From Clostridiales bacterium (GTDB taxonomy: Bacteria > Bacillota > Clostridia > Christensenellales > Aristaeellaceae), in the NCBI GenBank assembly GCA_004556985.1, contig SFFC01000042.1:1-17419 (forward strand): DNA of 17,419 nucleotides, given 5' to 3'. Below are positions 1 to 6,874 of this stretch, one piece after another. The stretch's first letter is position 1. The number at the start of each line of letters is the position of its first letter. Position numbers and translations under genes: made by a program. The notes under the pieces are model-generated. The model did no database searches. It was not told the origin of the DNA and saw only the letters and a program-made list of their open reading frames with translations.

Positions 1-19
1 CCAGGCTGTTGGATTTGCG

Positions 20-2362
20 TTACGCGCGCCTGCGCCAATGCACAGCCAGGCCCAGCAGGCTCGCACCCAGCAGCGTCAGCCATAGCCACAACCGGGATGC
101 ATCTCCCGTCTGCGGCAGCTCGACCTGCGCAAGCACCGTCAGCGTCACCGTGTCGCTGGTGACCGTCGTCCCGTAGCTGCTGGTGATCACGCAGCGGTAC
201 GTCTGGCCGTCAGCCTTCAGGGACAGACTGCGCAGGGTGAGCGTGGGCGTCTGTCCGTCGGCGCAGTTCATCCACGCGCCGCTGCTGTACACCTGCCACT
301 GGTACTTCAGCCCTTCGCCTGTGGCTGCGATGGTGATGCTGACATCCTCACCCTCCATGACGATGACGCCCTCCGGCTGCCCGGTGATCACGGGCGCGCC
401 GTCCACGGCCAGCGCGGCGGGCTGGCTCTCAACCACCGTGCCATAGCCGCTGGTCACCCGGCAGCGGTAGACGCTGCCGCTGTTCTCCGGGGTTGCGGAG
501 ACCGTCAGGGTCGTGCCGGTTTCGCCGGGCATGTCAGCCCAGCCGCCGTCCACCTGCTGCTGCCACTGGTAAGTCAGGCCCTCGCCCGTGGCCGTCACGG
601 TGAAGACCGCCGTCTTCCCGGCCCCGGTCGTGACGTCCTGGGGCTGCCCGGTGATGGCGGGCGCGCCGTCCACGGCCAGCGCGGCGGGCTGGCTCTCAAC
701 CACCGTGCCATAGCCGCTGGTCACCCGACAGCGGTAGACGCTGCCGCTGTTCTCCGGGGTCGCGGAGACCGTCAGGGTCGCGCCGGTCGCGCCGGGCATG
801 TCAGCCCAGCCGCCGTCCACCTGCTGCTGCCACTGGTAGGTCAGGCCCTCGCCCGTGGCCGCAACGGTGAAGACCGCCGTCTTCCCGGCCTCGGTCCTGA
901 TATTCTGGGGATCGGTGGTGATGACAAGCGCGCCGTCCACCGTCAGCGCGGCGGACTGGCTCACAACCACCGTGCCGTTGCCGCTGGTCACCTGGCAGCG
1001 GTAAACGCTGCCGCTGTTCTCCGGGGTCGCGGAGACCATCAGGGTCGTGCCGGTTTCGCCGGGCATGTCAGCCCAGCCGCCGTCCACCTGCTGCTGCCAC
1101 TGGTAGGTCAGGCCCTCGCCCGTGGCCGTCACGGTGAAGACCGCCGTCTTCCCGGCCTCGGTCGTGACGTCCTGGGGATCGGCGGTAATCACGGGCGCGG
1201 CCACCACGGTCAGCGCGGCGGGATCGCTGGTGAGGGTATAGCCGTCGGGCTGCTTGCCGCTGATAGCGTCCTTGATCACGCAGCGGTAGACGCTGTCGTC
1301 GTCCGCCAGGGTGGCGGGAATGCTCAGCGTGGCGGCCGTCTTGCCGGACAGGTCAACCCATGTATCGCCGCTCTGCTTCTGCCACTGGTAGGTCAGGTCG
1401 TCGCCCGTGGCCACCACGGTGAAGGTCGCGGTCTGCCCCACGTCCACGAACTGCGGCTGCGGCTGCTGGGTGATGGCGAAGTTGGAGGCCACACGCAGTA
1501 TGGCATGCCGGGTTTCGATGGAACGCTTATCGTACCGGGTAAAATTGGAGAACCGGCAGTAAACCTCCATGCCGTCCATTTGCTTTGACGCGTCGGATAC
1601 AAAATCCCGCGGACGATATTTAGGGGAAAGACCCACATAACTACTTGTTGTGAAGCCGTTCAGTAAGTGATACCACTCAAAAATGCATTCTTTCACGGGA
1701 TGGCTTGCCGCCTCGAATACGACGCGGTATCCCTCGTGGACGTATTGGTCCTCGGGCTGGGTGATAACAACCGGAGCGTCGTGAATCCACTGGGCAATCT
1801 GCTCCACTGCGGTTGTCCACCCATCGCTATAGCGCCCGACGATGCCCTCGCTCTGTGTGACAGCATTGTCATAGGCTGTGGTTGTACCGCAATTCATCAG
1901 GTTTATGGAAATATTTTTCTCCCCACACGCATCCAGGCATTCTTGCATCGACGGTATGGCTTTCCCTGTGACCAGGCTCGTCCCTTGCGTTTTATAAGCA
2001 TTATCCGCTACCAGAACAATCGCGTGAACGGCATTTTCCCGCCAGGCGTATTGTGTCGCTGCCATGTAAAGGCCGCTGGTAGGCGTTTCCTCCTTATCGC
2101 CGCCGCGGTAACTCGGCAGGCCGCTGGCCATGCTGTTTTGCAGGACGCTGATATCGCTGGTCCAGTCGCTTCCGTCCCACTGGATTTTCACGGTTGACTC
2201 TCGAGGCGATACGTCATTGAGCTCGTCGCCAAAGCCCACCAGACCGTATTGCACGTCAAAATCCGTCAGCTTCGAGGCAAAGCTCGCCATTTGGGCCGTG
2301 ACGCTTTGGATACTATAGGGCATAGAGCCCGTGCAGTCCACCACCCAAACAATGTCCATCAT
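20..2362 (-). CDS. vWA / Ig-repeat LPxTG cell-wall-anchored surface protein (secretion leader disrupted)
   Basis: The uninterrupted frame is 780 aa. Residues 1-195 are a von Willebrand A domain: the first strand DIVWVVD runs into the metal-site motif D9-C-T-G-S13, and a second strand ends in VLVAD. Six Ig-like modules follow at roughly 197-295, 297-388, 391-479, 480-568, 569-657 and 658-745; most show the YQWQ...YRC core (Ig1 only loosely). The C-terminus has LPQTG at 749-753, a hydrophobic stretch and a WRRRA tail, the classic sortase signal. The family role is extracellular adhesion or protein binding; the ligand is unknown. The ATG at 2362 sits only two residues before the first vWA strand, so it is probably not the true start: an in-frame signal peptide lies upstream but carries a stop codon (see 2363-2446). 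Without that leader the product could not reach sortase. It may be a recent pseudogene, a recoded gene, or a sequence error. The domain calls are firm; functionality is uncertain. Confidence 0.85.
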   Translation of the reverse strand: MMDIVWVVDCTGSMPYSIQSVTAQMASFASKLTDFDVQYGLVGFGDELNDVSPRESTVKIQWDGSDWTSDISVLQNSMASGLPSYRGGDKEETPTSGLYMAATQYAWRENAVHAIVLVADNAYKTQGTSLVTGKAIPSMQECLDACGEKNISINLMNCGTTTAYDNAVTQSEGIVGRYSDGWTTAVEQIAQWIHDAPVVITQPEDQYVHEGYRVVFEAASHPVKECIFEWYHLLNGFTTSSYVGLSPKYRPRDFVSDASKQMDGMEVYCRFSNFTRYDKRSIETRHAILRVASNFAITQQPQPQFVDVGQTATFTVVATGDDLTYQWQKQSGDTWVDLSGKTAATLSIPATLADDDSVYRCVIKDAISGKQPDGYTLTSDPAALTVVAAPVITADPQDVTTEAGKTAVFTVTATGEGLTYQWQQQVDGGWADMPGETGTTLMVSATPENSGSVYRCQVTSGNGTVVVSQSAALTVDGALVITTDPQNIRTEAGKTAVFTVAATGEGLTYQWQQQVDGGWADMPGATGATLTVSATPENSGSVYRCRVTSGYGTVVESQPAALAVDGAPAITGQPQDVTTGAGKTAVFTVTATGEGLTYQWQQQVDGGWADMPGETGTTLTVSATPENSGSVYRCRVTSGYGTVVESQPAALAVDGAPVITGQPEGVIVMEGEDVSITIAATGEGLKYQWQVYSSGAWMNCADGQTPTLTLRSLSLKADGQTYRCVITSSYGTTVTSDTVTLTVLAQVELPQTGDASRLWLWLTLLGASLLGLAVHWRRRA
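392..1192 (-). repeat. Three tandem 267-bp units encoding near-identical Ig-like modules
   Basis: The junction motif gcgcgcc recurs at 394-400, 661-667 and 928-934, exactly 267 bp (89 codons) apart. The three units (392-658, 659-925, 926-1192) are nearly identical at both DNA and protein level, while the flanking Ig modules are diverged. Such repeats can gain or lose copies by recombination and are prone to assembly collapse. Confidence 0.93.
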
Positions 2363-2446
2363 CGGCTTGGCATCCTCCGCCGCGGCGAGTGCGGGCAGAC
2401 AAAGCGCCAGGCAAAGGAGCAGCGCCGCCAGTATATGCTATTTCAT
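2363..2446 (-). other. Signal-peptide leader of the vWA protein with in-frame TAG at codon 3
   Basis: In frame with the vWA gene, an ATG at 2446-2444 is followed by AAA, TAG (2440-2438), CAT, ATA and then codons for LAALLLCLALCLPALAAAED. That is a textbook signal peptide: a basic start, a hydrophobic core and an ALA cleavage site directly before the mature vWA domain. An AGGAGG ribosome site lies at 2457-2462, 10 nt upstream of the ATG. One base change (for example CAG or AAG to TAG) would restore an 807-808 residue precursor. The ribosome site, the signal peptide and the frame all agree, so the intended start is very likely here. Confidence 0.85.
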
Positions 2447-2536
2447 CGGACAGAAACCTCCTCCGTGGTCGTGCGCCCGGAATTCCGGACTGCACGCCGT
2501 CATTGCGGGATAAGGACATATATCCCAAATTTTATC

Positions 2537-2566
2537 ATTATAGCAGGGTTGATTATGGTTTGACAA
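2537..2566 (-). promoter_or_regulatory. Sigma-A-type promoter of the vWA surface-protein gene (extended -10)
   Basis: On the minus strand there is TTGTCA (2566-2561), an 18-nt spacer, and a perfect TATAAT (2542-2537) preceded by TGC, which gives an extended -10. The predicted start of transcription near 2530 leaves a leader of about 85 nt before the ATG at 2446. No operator-like repeat was recognised around it. Confidence 0.8.
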
Positions 2567-2724
2567 GCGGTTCGGGCATCCTGCGCGAGAAAAGGCGGAC
2601 ATGGAAGGAGATCGTCCCCAACCCTGTCTGTTTGCAAGTGCCTGCCTGTTTTTTTAAATCGACGCCTCATTCTTTTGTGTCAAAACCAGTACGAATACAG
2701 GCGCGAAGCCTGACCTGCCTTGGG

Positions 2725-2763
2725 CTCTGAAGGCCGCATGTTCGAATCATGTCGGGCGCACCA
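2725..2763 (+). pseudogene. tRNA 3' remnant (tRNA-Arg-like), probable integration scar
   Basis: The segment ends in a complete T-arm (stem GCATG 2736-2740, loop TTCGAAT 2741-2747, stem CATGT 2748-2752), an acceptor 3' strand CGGGCGC (2753-2759), discriminator A and CCA (2761-2763). TCTGA plus AGGCC before it fit an anticodon 3' stem and a variable loop. No matching 5' acceptor strand GCGCCCG, D-arm or anticodon 5' stem is found in the preceding 90 nt. Acceptor stems GCGCCCG/CGGGCGC are typical of Firmicutes tRNA-Arg, so that identity is inferred. A 3'-only tRNA copy is what tyrosine-recombinase integration into a tRNA leaves at one end. Confidence 0.75.
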
Positions 2764-2767
2764 GCAG

Positions 2768-2810
2768 ACAGCCTTTGATTTTACAGGAAAATCAGGGGCT
2801 GTTTCTTTTT
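2768..2810 (+). terminator. Rho-independent terminator of the tRNA remnant
   Basis: A 15-bp stem pairs 2768-2782 (ACAGCCTTTGATTTT) with 2788-2802 (AAAATCAGGGGCTGT), with two G-U pairs, around the loop ACAGG. It is followed by the T-rich tail TTCTTTTT at 2803-2810. It lies 5 nt after the CCA end, as expected for a tRNA gene terminator. Confidence 0.9.
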
Positions 2811-2986
2811 GCTCCGGTGCGCCTTCCCTGCGCCGTGCGGTGCTTGACAAGCGTTTTGACATCCCCTGCTTTCCGCCGCGCGCGAATCTCCTGCACAGCG
2901 CCGGGCAATCCTGCACCGTTTGACAAATAATCAACCTCTTTCTTCAAGCGAAATGCACCTTTTTCATTTTGAAATCCCAATTTCTA

Positions 2987-3015
2987 TTGACAATGTTTAC
3001 CTGCCGGTGTATCAT
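2987..3015 (+). promoter_or_regulatory. Sigma-A-type promoter of the opp operon
   Basis: A perfect TTGACA (2987-2992), a 17-nt spacer and TATCAT (3010-3015) lie about 65 nt upstream of the oppA start codon. The ribosome site AAAGGGTG follows close before the ATG at 3080. Confidence 0.85.
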
Positions 3016-3079
3016 AACAAGAACTTGCAGGAGCCCTTGCGGCTTATTGCATATTGTCTTGAGAAAGGGTGAAACTTAG

Positions 3080-4726
3080 ATGAAAAAGTGGATTGCTCTT
3101 GGCCTCTTTGCGGTCATGCTCTTCACCTGCCTCGGCGCGGTCGCCGAGGATCAGTTCCTGAGCGTCATGCTCAGCACCAACGTCATGAGCCTGGATACCA
3201 ACCTGGCCACGGACGGCGAATCCTTTGAGGTCATCGCGGACTGCATCGACGGTCTGACGCAGATGGACGCCGACGGCGCGGCCATTCCGGCCATCGCCGA
3301 GAGCTACGACCTCTCCGAGGACGGCAAGACCTACACCTTCCACCTGCGCGACGCACAGTGGCAGAATGGCACGCCCGTCACTGCGAACGACTTCGTCTTC
3401 GCCTGGCGCCGCATCTGCCAGGAGGCCGGCGAGTATGCCTACCTCTTTGACAGCTCCGTCGGCTGCGTCAAGGGCGCTGACGCCATCATCTACGAGGGCG
3501 CCGATCCCACCACGCTGGGCGTCTCCGCGCCGGACGAGAAGACCTTCGTGGTCGAGCTCGAGGTTCCGGTTTCCTTCTTCCCGTCCCTGATGTACTTCCC
3601 GACGTTCTACCCGATCAACGAGGAGTTCTACAACAGCCTCGAGGCCGGCACCTACGGCACCAGCCCGGAGACCTTCCTCGCCAACGGCGCGTTCGTTCTG
3701 GACAGCTACACCCCCGGCACGGCCAACCTGACCGTGAAGAAAAACGAGACCTACTGGGATGCTGACCGCGTGCAGCTTCCGGGCATCAAGTACCAGGTCG
3801 TTGGCTCCTCCGACAACGCGCTGACCGCCTTCAAGACCGGCGCGCTCAACGTCGTCACCATCAGCGGCAACCAGGTCGCCAGCGCGGAGAAGGACGCCTC
3901 CCTCTCCCAGAACCTCAAGGTCACCGGCGCCGGCTATCTCTGGTATCTCACCTTCAGCCAGACCGAGAACAACGCTCAGGGCGGCATGCTCGCCAACGCG
4001 AACCTGCGCCTGGCGATTTCCAACGCGCTTGACCGCGAGGCCCTCGTGGAGGACTACGTCATGGACGGCTCGCTGGATACCTACACCGCCGTGCCGCCGC
4101 AGTTCGCCGCCAGCGCCACCACCGGCGAGGACTTCTCCGCCGATCAGGACCGCTTCGCCGATGTCTGCGGCTACAACCCGGAGAAGGCCGTCGAGTACTT
4201 TGACGCCGCCGTCGCCGAGCTGGGCGTCGATTCCTTCACCTTCACCATGATCTACGGCAACAACGAGGGCGACGAGGTCGCCAAGGTCGCCCAGGCGATC
4301 AAGAGCCAGATTGAGGAGACCCTCCCGGATATCACGATCAACCTCCAGCCGATGACCAAGGCCGAGCGCCTCGACAAGATGCAGAACGACAACTACGATG
4401 TCGCGCTCACCCGCTGGGGCCCGGACTATGCCGACCCGATGACCTACCTGGGCATGTGGATCACCGACAACTCCAACAACTACGGCTTCTGGAGCAACGC
4501 CGAGTATGACCAGCTCATCGCGGACTGCACCACCGGCGCGTATATCTCCGATTACGACGCCCGCTGGGCCGCGATGTACGAGGCGGAGACCCTCGTGATG
4601 CAGGAGGCTGTCATCGCGCCGCTGTACACGAAGGCCAACGCGAACCTGATCAGCGCCGGCGTCGAGGGCATCGAGTTCCACCCGGTCGCCCTGAACCGCG
4701 TGTACAAGAACACTACCCTCCAGTAA
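3080..4726 (+). CDS. oppA: Oligopeptide ABC transporter substrate-binding protein (SBP family 5)
   Basis: The 548-aa product is an extracellular peptide-binding protein that captures oligopeptides and delivers them to the OppBC pore. An N-terminal signal peptide (MKKW, hydrophobic core, AVA before EDQ at about residue 23) is followed by the SBP_bac_5 fold, with the OppA-type motif NGTPVTANDFVFAWRR near residues 95-110 and DPMTYLGMW near 450. Length is normal for the family. The start is supported by AAAGGGTG upstream. The only cysteine in the signal region lies in LFTC, which is not a good lipobox because Thr is at -1, so cleavage after AVA and release, or atypical lipidation, are both possible. 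It is the first gene of the opp operon, separated from oppB by two hairpins. Substrate specificity (oligo- versus dipeptide) cannot be read from the sequence. Confidence 0.93.
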   Translation: MKKWIALGLFAVMLFTCLGAVAEDQFLSVMLSTNVMSLDTNLATDGESFEVIADCIDGLTQMDADGAAIPAIAESYDLSEDGKTYTFHLRDAQWQNGTPVTANDFVFAWRRICQEAGEYAYLFDSSVGCVKGADAIIYEGADPTTLGVSAPDEKTFVVELEVPVSFFPSLMYFPTFYPINEEFYNSLEAGTYGTSPETFLANGAFVLDSYTPGTANLTVKKNETYWDADRVQLPGIKYQVVGSSDNALTAFKTGALNVVTISGNQVASAEKDASLSQNLKVTGAGYLWYLTFSQTENNAQGGMLANANLRLAISNALDREALVEDYVMDGSLDTYTAVPPQFAASATTGEDFSADQDRFADVCGYNPEKAVEYFDAAVAELGVDSFTFTMIYGNNEGDEVAKVAQAIKSQIEETLPDITINLQPMTKAERLDKMQNDNYDVALTRWGPDYADPMTYLGMWITDNSNNYGFWSNAEYDQLIADCTTGAYISDYDARWAAMYEAETLVMQEAVIAPLYTKANANLISAGVEGIEFHPVALNRVYKNTTLQ

Positions 4727-4750
4727 TCCGCAGATTACAGCAATCATCTC

Positions 4751-4785
4751 AGGCAGAGCGGTCTATCCCAAGGGCCGCTCTGCCT
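4751..4785 (+). terminator. Hairpin after oppA (partial terminator or mRNA stabiliser)
   Basis: A perfect 11-bp stem AGGCAGAGCGG (4751-4761) / CCGCTCTGCCT (4775-4785) closes a 13-nt loop. Only a weak T-rich tail follows, so read-through into oppB is expected. Hairpins in this position commonly raise the amount of binding-protein mRNA relative to permease mRNA. Confidence 0.7.
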
Positions 4786-4800
4786 CTTGCTTCACGGGCG

Positions 4801-4842
4801 GTTTCATCTCTGCCGGCGCTTCCGCTGCGCCGGCAGCGAAAC
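4801..4842 (+). other. Second hairpin in the oppA-oppB gap
   Basis: The inner stem is TGCCGGCG (4811-4818) / CGCCGGCA (4828-4835), and an outer stem pairs GTTTC (4801-4805) with GAAAC (4838-4842). A pyrimidine-rich stretch (TTTCTCTTTCCTC) follows, then the oppB ribosome site. It could act as a second attenuator or limit 3' decay. Confidence 0.6.
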
Positions 4843-4876
4843 GGCTGATTTCTCTTTCCTCAAGGAGCCGGATTCT

Positions 4877-5827
4877 ATGACAAAATATGTCCTCAAGCGG
4901 GTCGGCATGGCTCTGGCAACCCTGCTGATCATCATCTTTCTCCTCTTCGTGCTCGTGCGCATCATGCCCGGCAATCCGTTCCCTTCGGAGCGGATGAACG
5001 ACCAGCAGATCGCCATCAAGCGCGCCGAGATGGGCCTGGACGACCCCATCCCCGTCCAGTTCTACAACTACATGGTCAAGCTGCTCCACGGCGACTTCGG
5101 CAACGGCACCTCGCTGTACAACGGCGCGCCGATCAAGACCGTGCTCTCCACCTGCGTCGCCAATTCCTTCCGCATCGGCGGCATGGCCGTGCTGCTGGGC
5201 ACGGTTGTCGGCCTGCTGCTGGGCATCTGTGCCGCGCTCAACCGCGGGCGCTTCCTCGACGGCTTCTGTACGGTCGTCTCGATTCTGGGCGTCTGCGTTC
5301 CCTCGTATGTCTTTTTGATCTTCCTGCAATACAACTTTGCCTACAAGATTCCGCTTCTCCCCTATTTCTTTGATTCCACGAAGTTCCTCAAGTCCTCCGT
5401 CGTGCCGGTCGTCTCCATGAGCCTGTTCACGATGTCGACCATCGCGCGCTTTACGCGCAACGAGATGGTCGAGGTCATCGACAGCGACTATGTCCGCCTG
5501 GCCGAGTCGAAGGGCCTGTACGGCGGCAGCCTCGTGCGCCGCCATGTGCTGCGCAACGCGCTGATCCCGATTGTGACCGTGCTCGCTCCGCTGGTCGTCG
5601 ACCTGCTGACCGGCGCGCTGGTCGTCGAGAAGATCTACGGCATCAACGGCATCGGCAAGCTGATGGTGGACGCCATCGCCGGCGAGGGCGTCGACTACAA
5701 CTACGTTCTCGCGCTCGGCATCCTCTATTCGTCGCTGTACATCGGGATCATGCTGGTCGTCGATATCCTCTATGGCGCGCTGGATCCCCGTATCCGCGTC
5801 GCAGCGAAGGGAGGCATGGACGAATGA
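4877..5827 (+). CDS. oppB: Oligopeptide/dipeptide ABC transporter permease OppB
   Basis: This 316-aa inner-membrane permease forms half of the peptide translocation pore. It starts MTKYVLKRV and has an N-terminal membrane helix (ATLLIIIFLLFVLVRIMPGNPF), further helices, and the EAA-type coupling loop, SDYVRLAESKGLYGG followed by LRNALIPIVT, that docks on the ATPases. The ATG at 4877 is chosen because AAGGAG lies 9 nt upstream and the protein then matches family length. An in-frame ATG at 4787 would add 30 residues of arginine- and cysteine-rich translation through the hairpins, which is not credible. The gene ends in an ATGA overlap with oppC, which implies translational coupling. Confidence 0.94.
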   Translation: MTKYVLKRVGMALATLLIIIFLLFVLVRIMPGNPFPSERMNDQQIAIKRAEMGLDDPIPVQFYNYMVKLLHGDFGNGTSLYNGAPIKTVLSTCVANSFRIGGMAVLLGTVVGLLLGICAALNRGRFLDGFCTVVSILGVCVPSYVFLIFLQYNFAYKIPLLPYFFDSTKFLKSSVVPVVSMSLFTMSTIARFTRNEMVEVIDSDYVRLAESKGLYGGSLVRRHVLRNALIPIVTVLAPLVVDLLTGALVVEKIYGINGIGKLMVDAIAGEGVDYNYVLALGILYSSLYIGIMLVVDILYGALDPRIRVAAKGGMDE

Positions 5828-6858
5828 AAAAGCCTGTTCTGGCCTGCGATCCTTCGGACTATACGCCCGTAGCGGGCGACTTTGAGCTGCTTGAGCAGCA
5901 GGATATTCAGACCGACAAAAACTTCGCCTCCCAGGGCTACTGGAAGGGCGTCGCGATCCATTTTTCCCGCAACCGCCGCGCCATGGTCGGCCTGGTGATC
6001 GTCGTGCTGATGATCCTGCTGGCGATCTTCGGCCCGATGATCAGCGGCTACCGCTACGACGAGATCGTCTCCGCGCTCAACGCGAAGGGCCGCAAGAAGG
6101 CCGCCGTCGGCATCTCGCCGCGCATTCCGGCCATCCATGAGCTGGTGACCGGCTCGCCCTATGACGACATCTATGCCGACAAGACCTTCCTCTTCGGCAC
6201 GGACGACCTGGGCCGCGACCTCTGGACGCGCACCTGGTACGGCGCGCGCGTCTCGCTGCTCATCGCCTTCGTCACGATCCTGATCGACATGATCATCGGC
6301 ATGAGCTATGGCCTGCTCTCCGGTTACTTCGGCGGGCGGGTGGACAACGTCATGCAGCGCTTTGTCGAGATCGCCAACAGCATTCCGCGCCTGGTGATCG
6401 TCTCCGTGCTCGCGATCTTCATGAAAAAGGGCATCGGGCTGGTCATCGTCGCGCTGCTGCTGACGGAGTGGATCGGCATGAGCAAGATCGCCCGCGCGGA
6501 GATGCTCAAGATGAAGGAGCAGGAATATGTGCTCGCCAGCCGCACGCTCGGCGCGAGCAACACGCACATCATCTTCAAGGAGATCCTGCCCAACACCATC
6601 GGCCCGATCATTACGCAGGTGATGTTCTCCATTCCGACCGCGATCTTCACCGAAGCCTTCCTGAGCTTCGTCGGCGTGGGCATCGTGCTGCCGCAGTGCT
6701 CCATCGGCACGCTGATTGAGGACGGCTTCAACAACATCACGACGCTGCCCTACCAGATTCTGCCGCCGATCGCCGTTCTCGCGCTGCTGATGCTCGGCTT
6801 CAACTTCATCGGCGACGGCCTGCGCGAGGCGCTGGCGCCGAAACTCGAGGACATGTGA
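5824..6858 (+). CDS. oppC: Oligopeptide/dipeptide ABC transporter permease OppC
   Basis: This 344-aa permease partners OppB. A cytoplasmic N-terminal segment (about 50 residues) precedes the first membrane helix MVGLVIVVLMILLAIFGPM. The family hallmark FLFGTDDLGRDLWTRTWYGAR lies near residues 122-142, and the EAA loop EYVLASRTLGASNTHII followed by LPNTIGPIIT is near 236-262. The start overlaps the oppB stop (ATGA), with GGGAGG 9 nt upstream. The extracytoplasmic loop between helix 1 and the DDLGRD motif is typical of OppC/DppC. Both permease genes have normal length and no breaks. Confidence 0.94.
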   Translation: MKKPVLACDPSDYTPVAGDFELLEQQDIQTDKNFASQGYWKGVAIHFSRNRRAMVGLVIVVLMILLAIFGPMISGYRYDEIVSALNAKGRKKAAVGISPRIPAIHELVTGSPYDDIYADKTFLFGTDDLGRDLWTRTWYGARVSLLIAFVTILIDMIIGMSYGLLSGYFGGRVDNVMQRFVEIANSIPRLVIVSVLAIFMKKGIGLVIVALLLTEWIGMSKIARAEMLKMKEQEYVLASRTLGASNTHIIFKEILPNTIGPIITQVMFSIPTAIFTEAFLSFVGVGIVLPQCSIGTLIEDGFNNITTLPYQILPPIAVLALLMLGFNFIGDGLREALAPKLEDM

Positions 6859-6874
6859 GAAGGAGGGAGATTCA

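Larger units (their letters stand above)
2447..3079. other. Intergenic region between the surface-protein gene and the opp operon
   Basis: This stretch of about 630 bases contains, in order: the ribosome site and promoter of the minus-strand surface gene; a block at 2567-2724 in which I recognise nothing beyond a small CAGGC/GCCTG hairpin at 2698-2712; the tRNA 3' remnant; its terminator; a block at 2811-2980 with no recognisable gene; and the oppA promoter. The left part is richer in A and T than the flanking genes. Confidence 0.7.

Noticed and set aside
392..1192. CRISPR or other non-coding array
   Set aside because: The 267-bp period is a multiple of 3, the repeats are contiguous, and they encode whole Ig modules in frame.
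2560..2588. Plus-strand promoter beginning TTGACA at 2560
   Set aside because: No -10-like hexamer lies 16-18 nt downstream; the match arises because it overlaps the minus-strand -35.
2640..2660. Terminator at the T7 run near 2649
   Set aside because: No stem-loop precedes the T run and no gene reads into it from the left.
2690..2763. A complete tRNA gene
   Set aside because: No 5' acceptor strand complementary to CGGGCGC, no D-arm and no valid 7-nt anticodon loop; only the 3' half is present.
2680..2934. 84-aa minus-strand frame containing ARHDSNMRP
   Set aside because: DSN here is the antisense of the tRNA T-loop TTCGAATC; this is a well-known false protein from tRNA sequence, and it also crosses the terminator.
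3044..4747. Long open frame antisense to oppA
   Set aside because: It has no ribosome site and an odd Val/Gly/Glu/Arg-rich composition, and it mirrors the codon pattern of the GC-rich oppA gene, which is certain on the plus strand.
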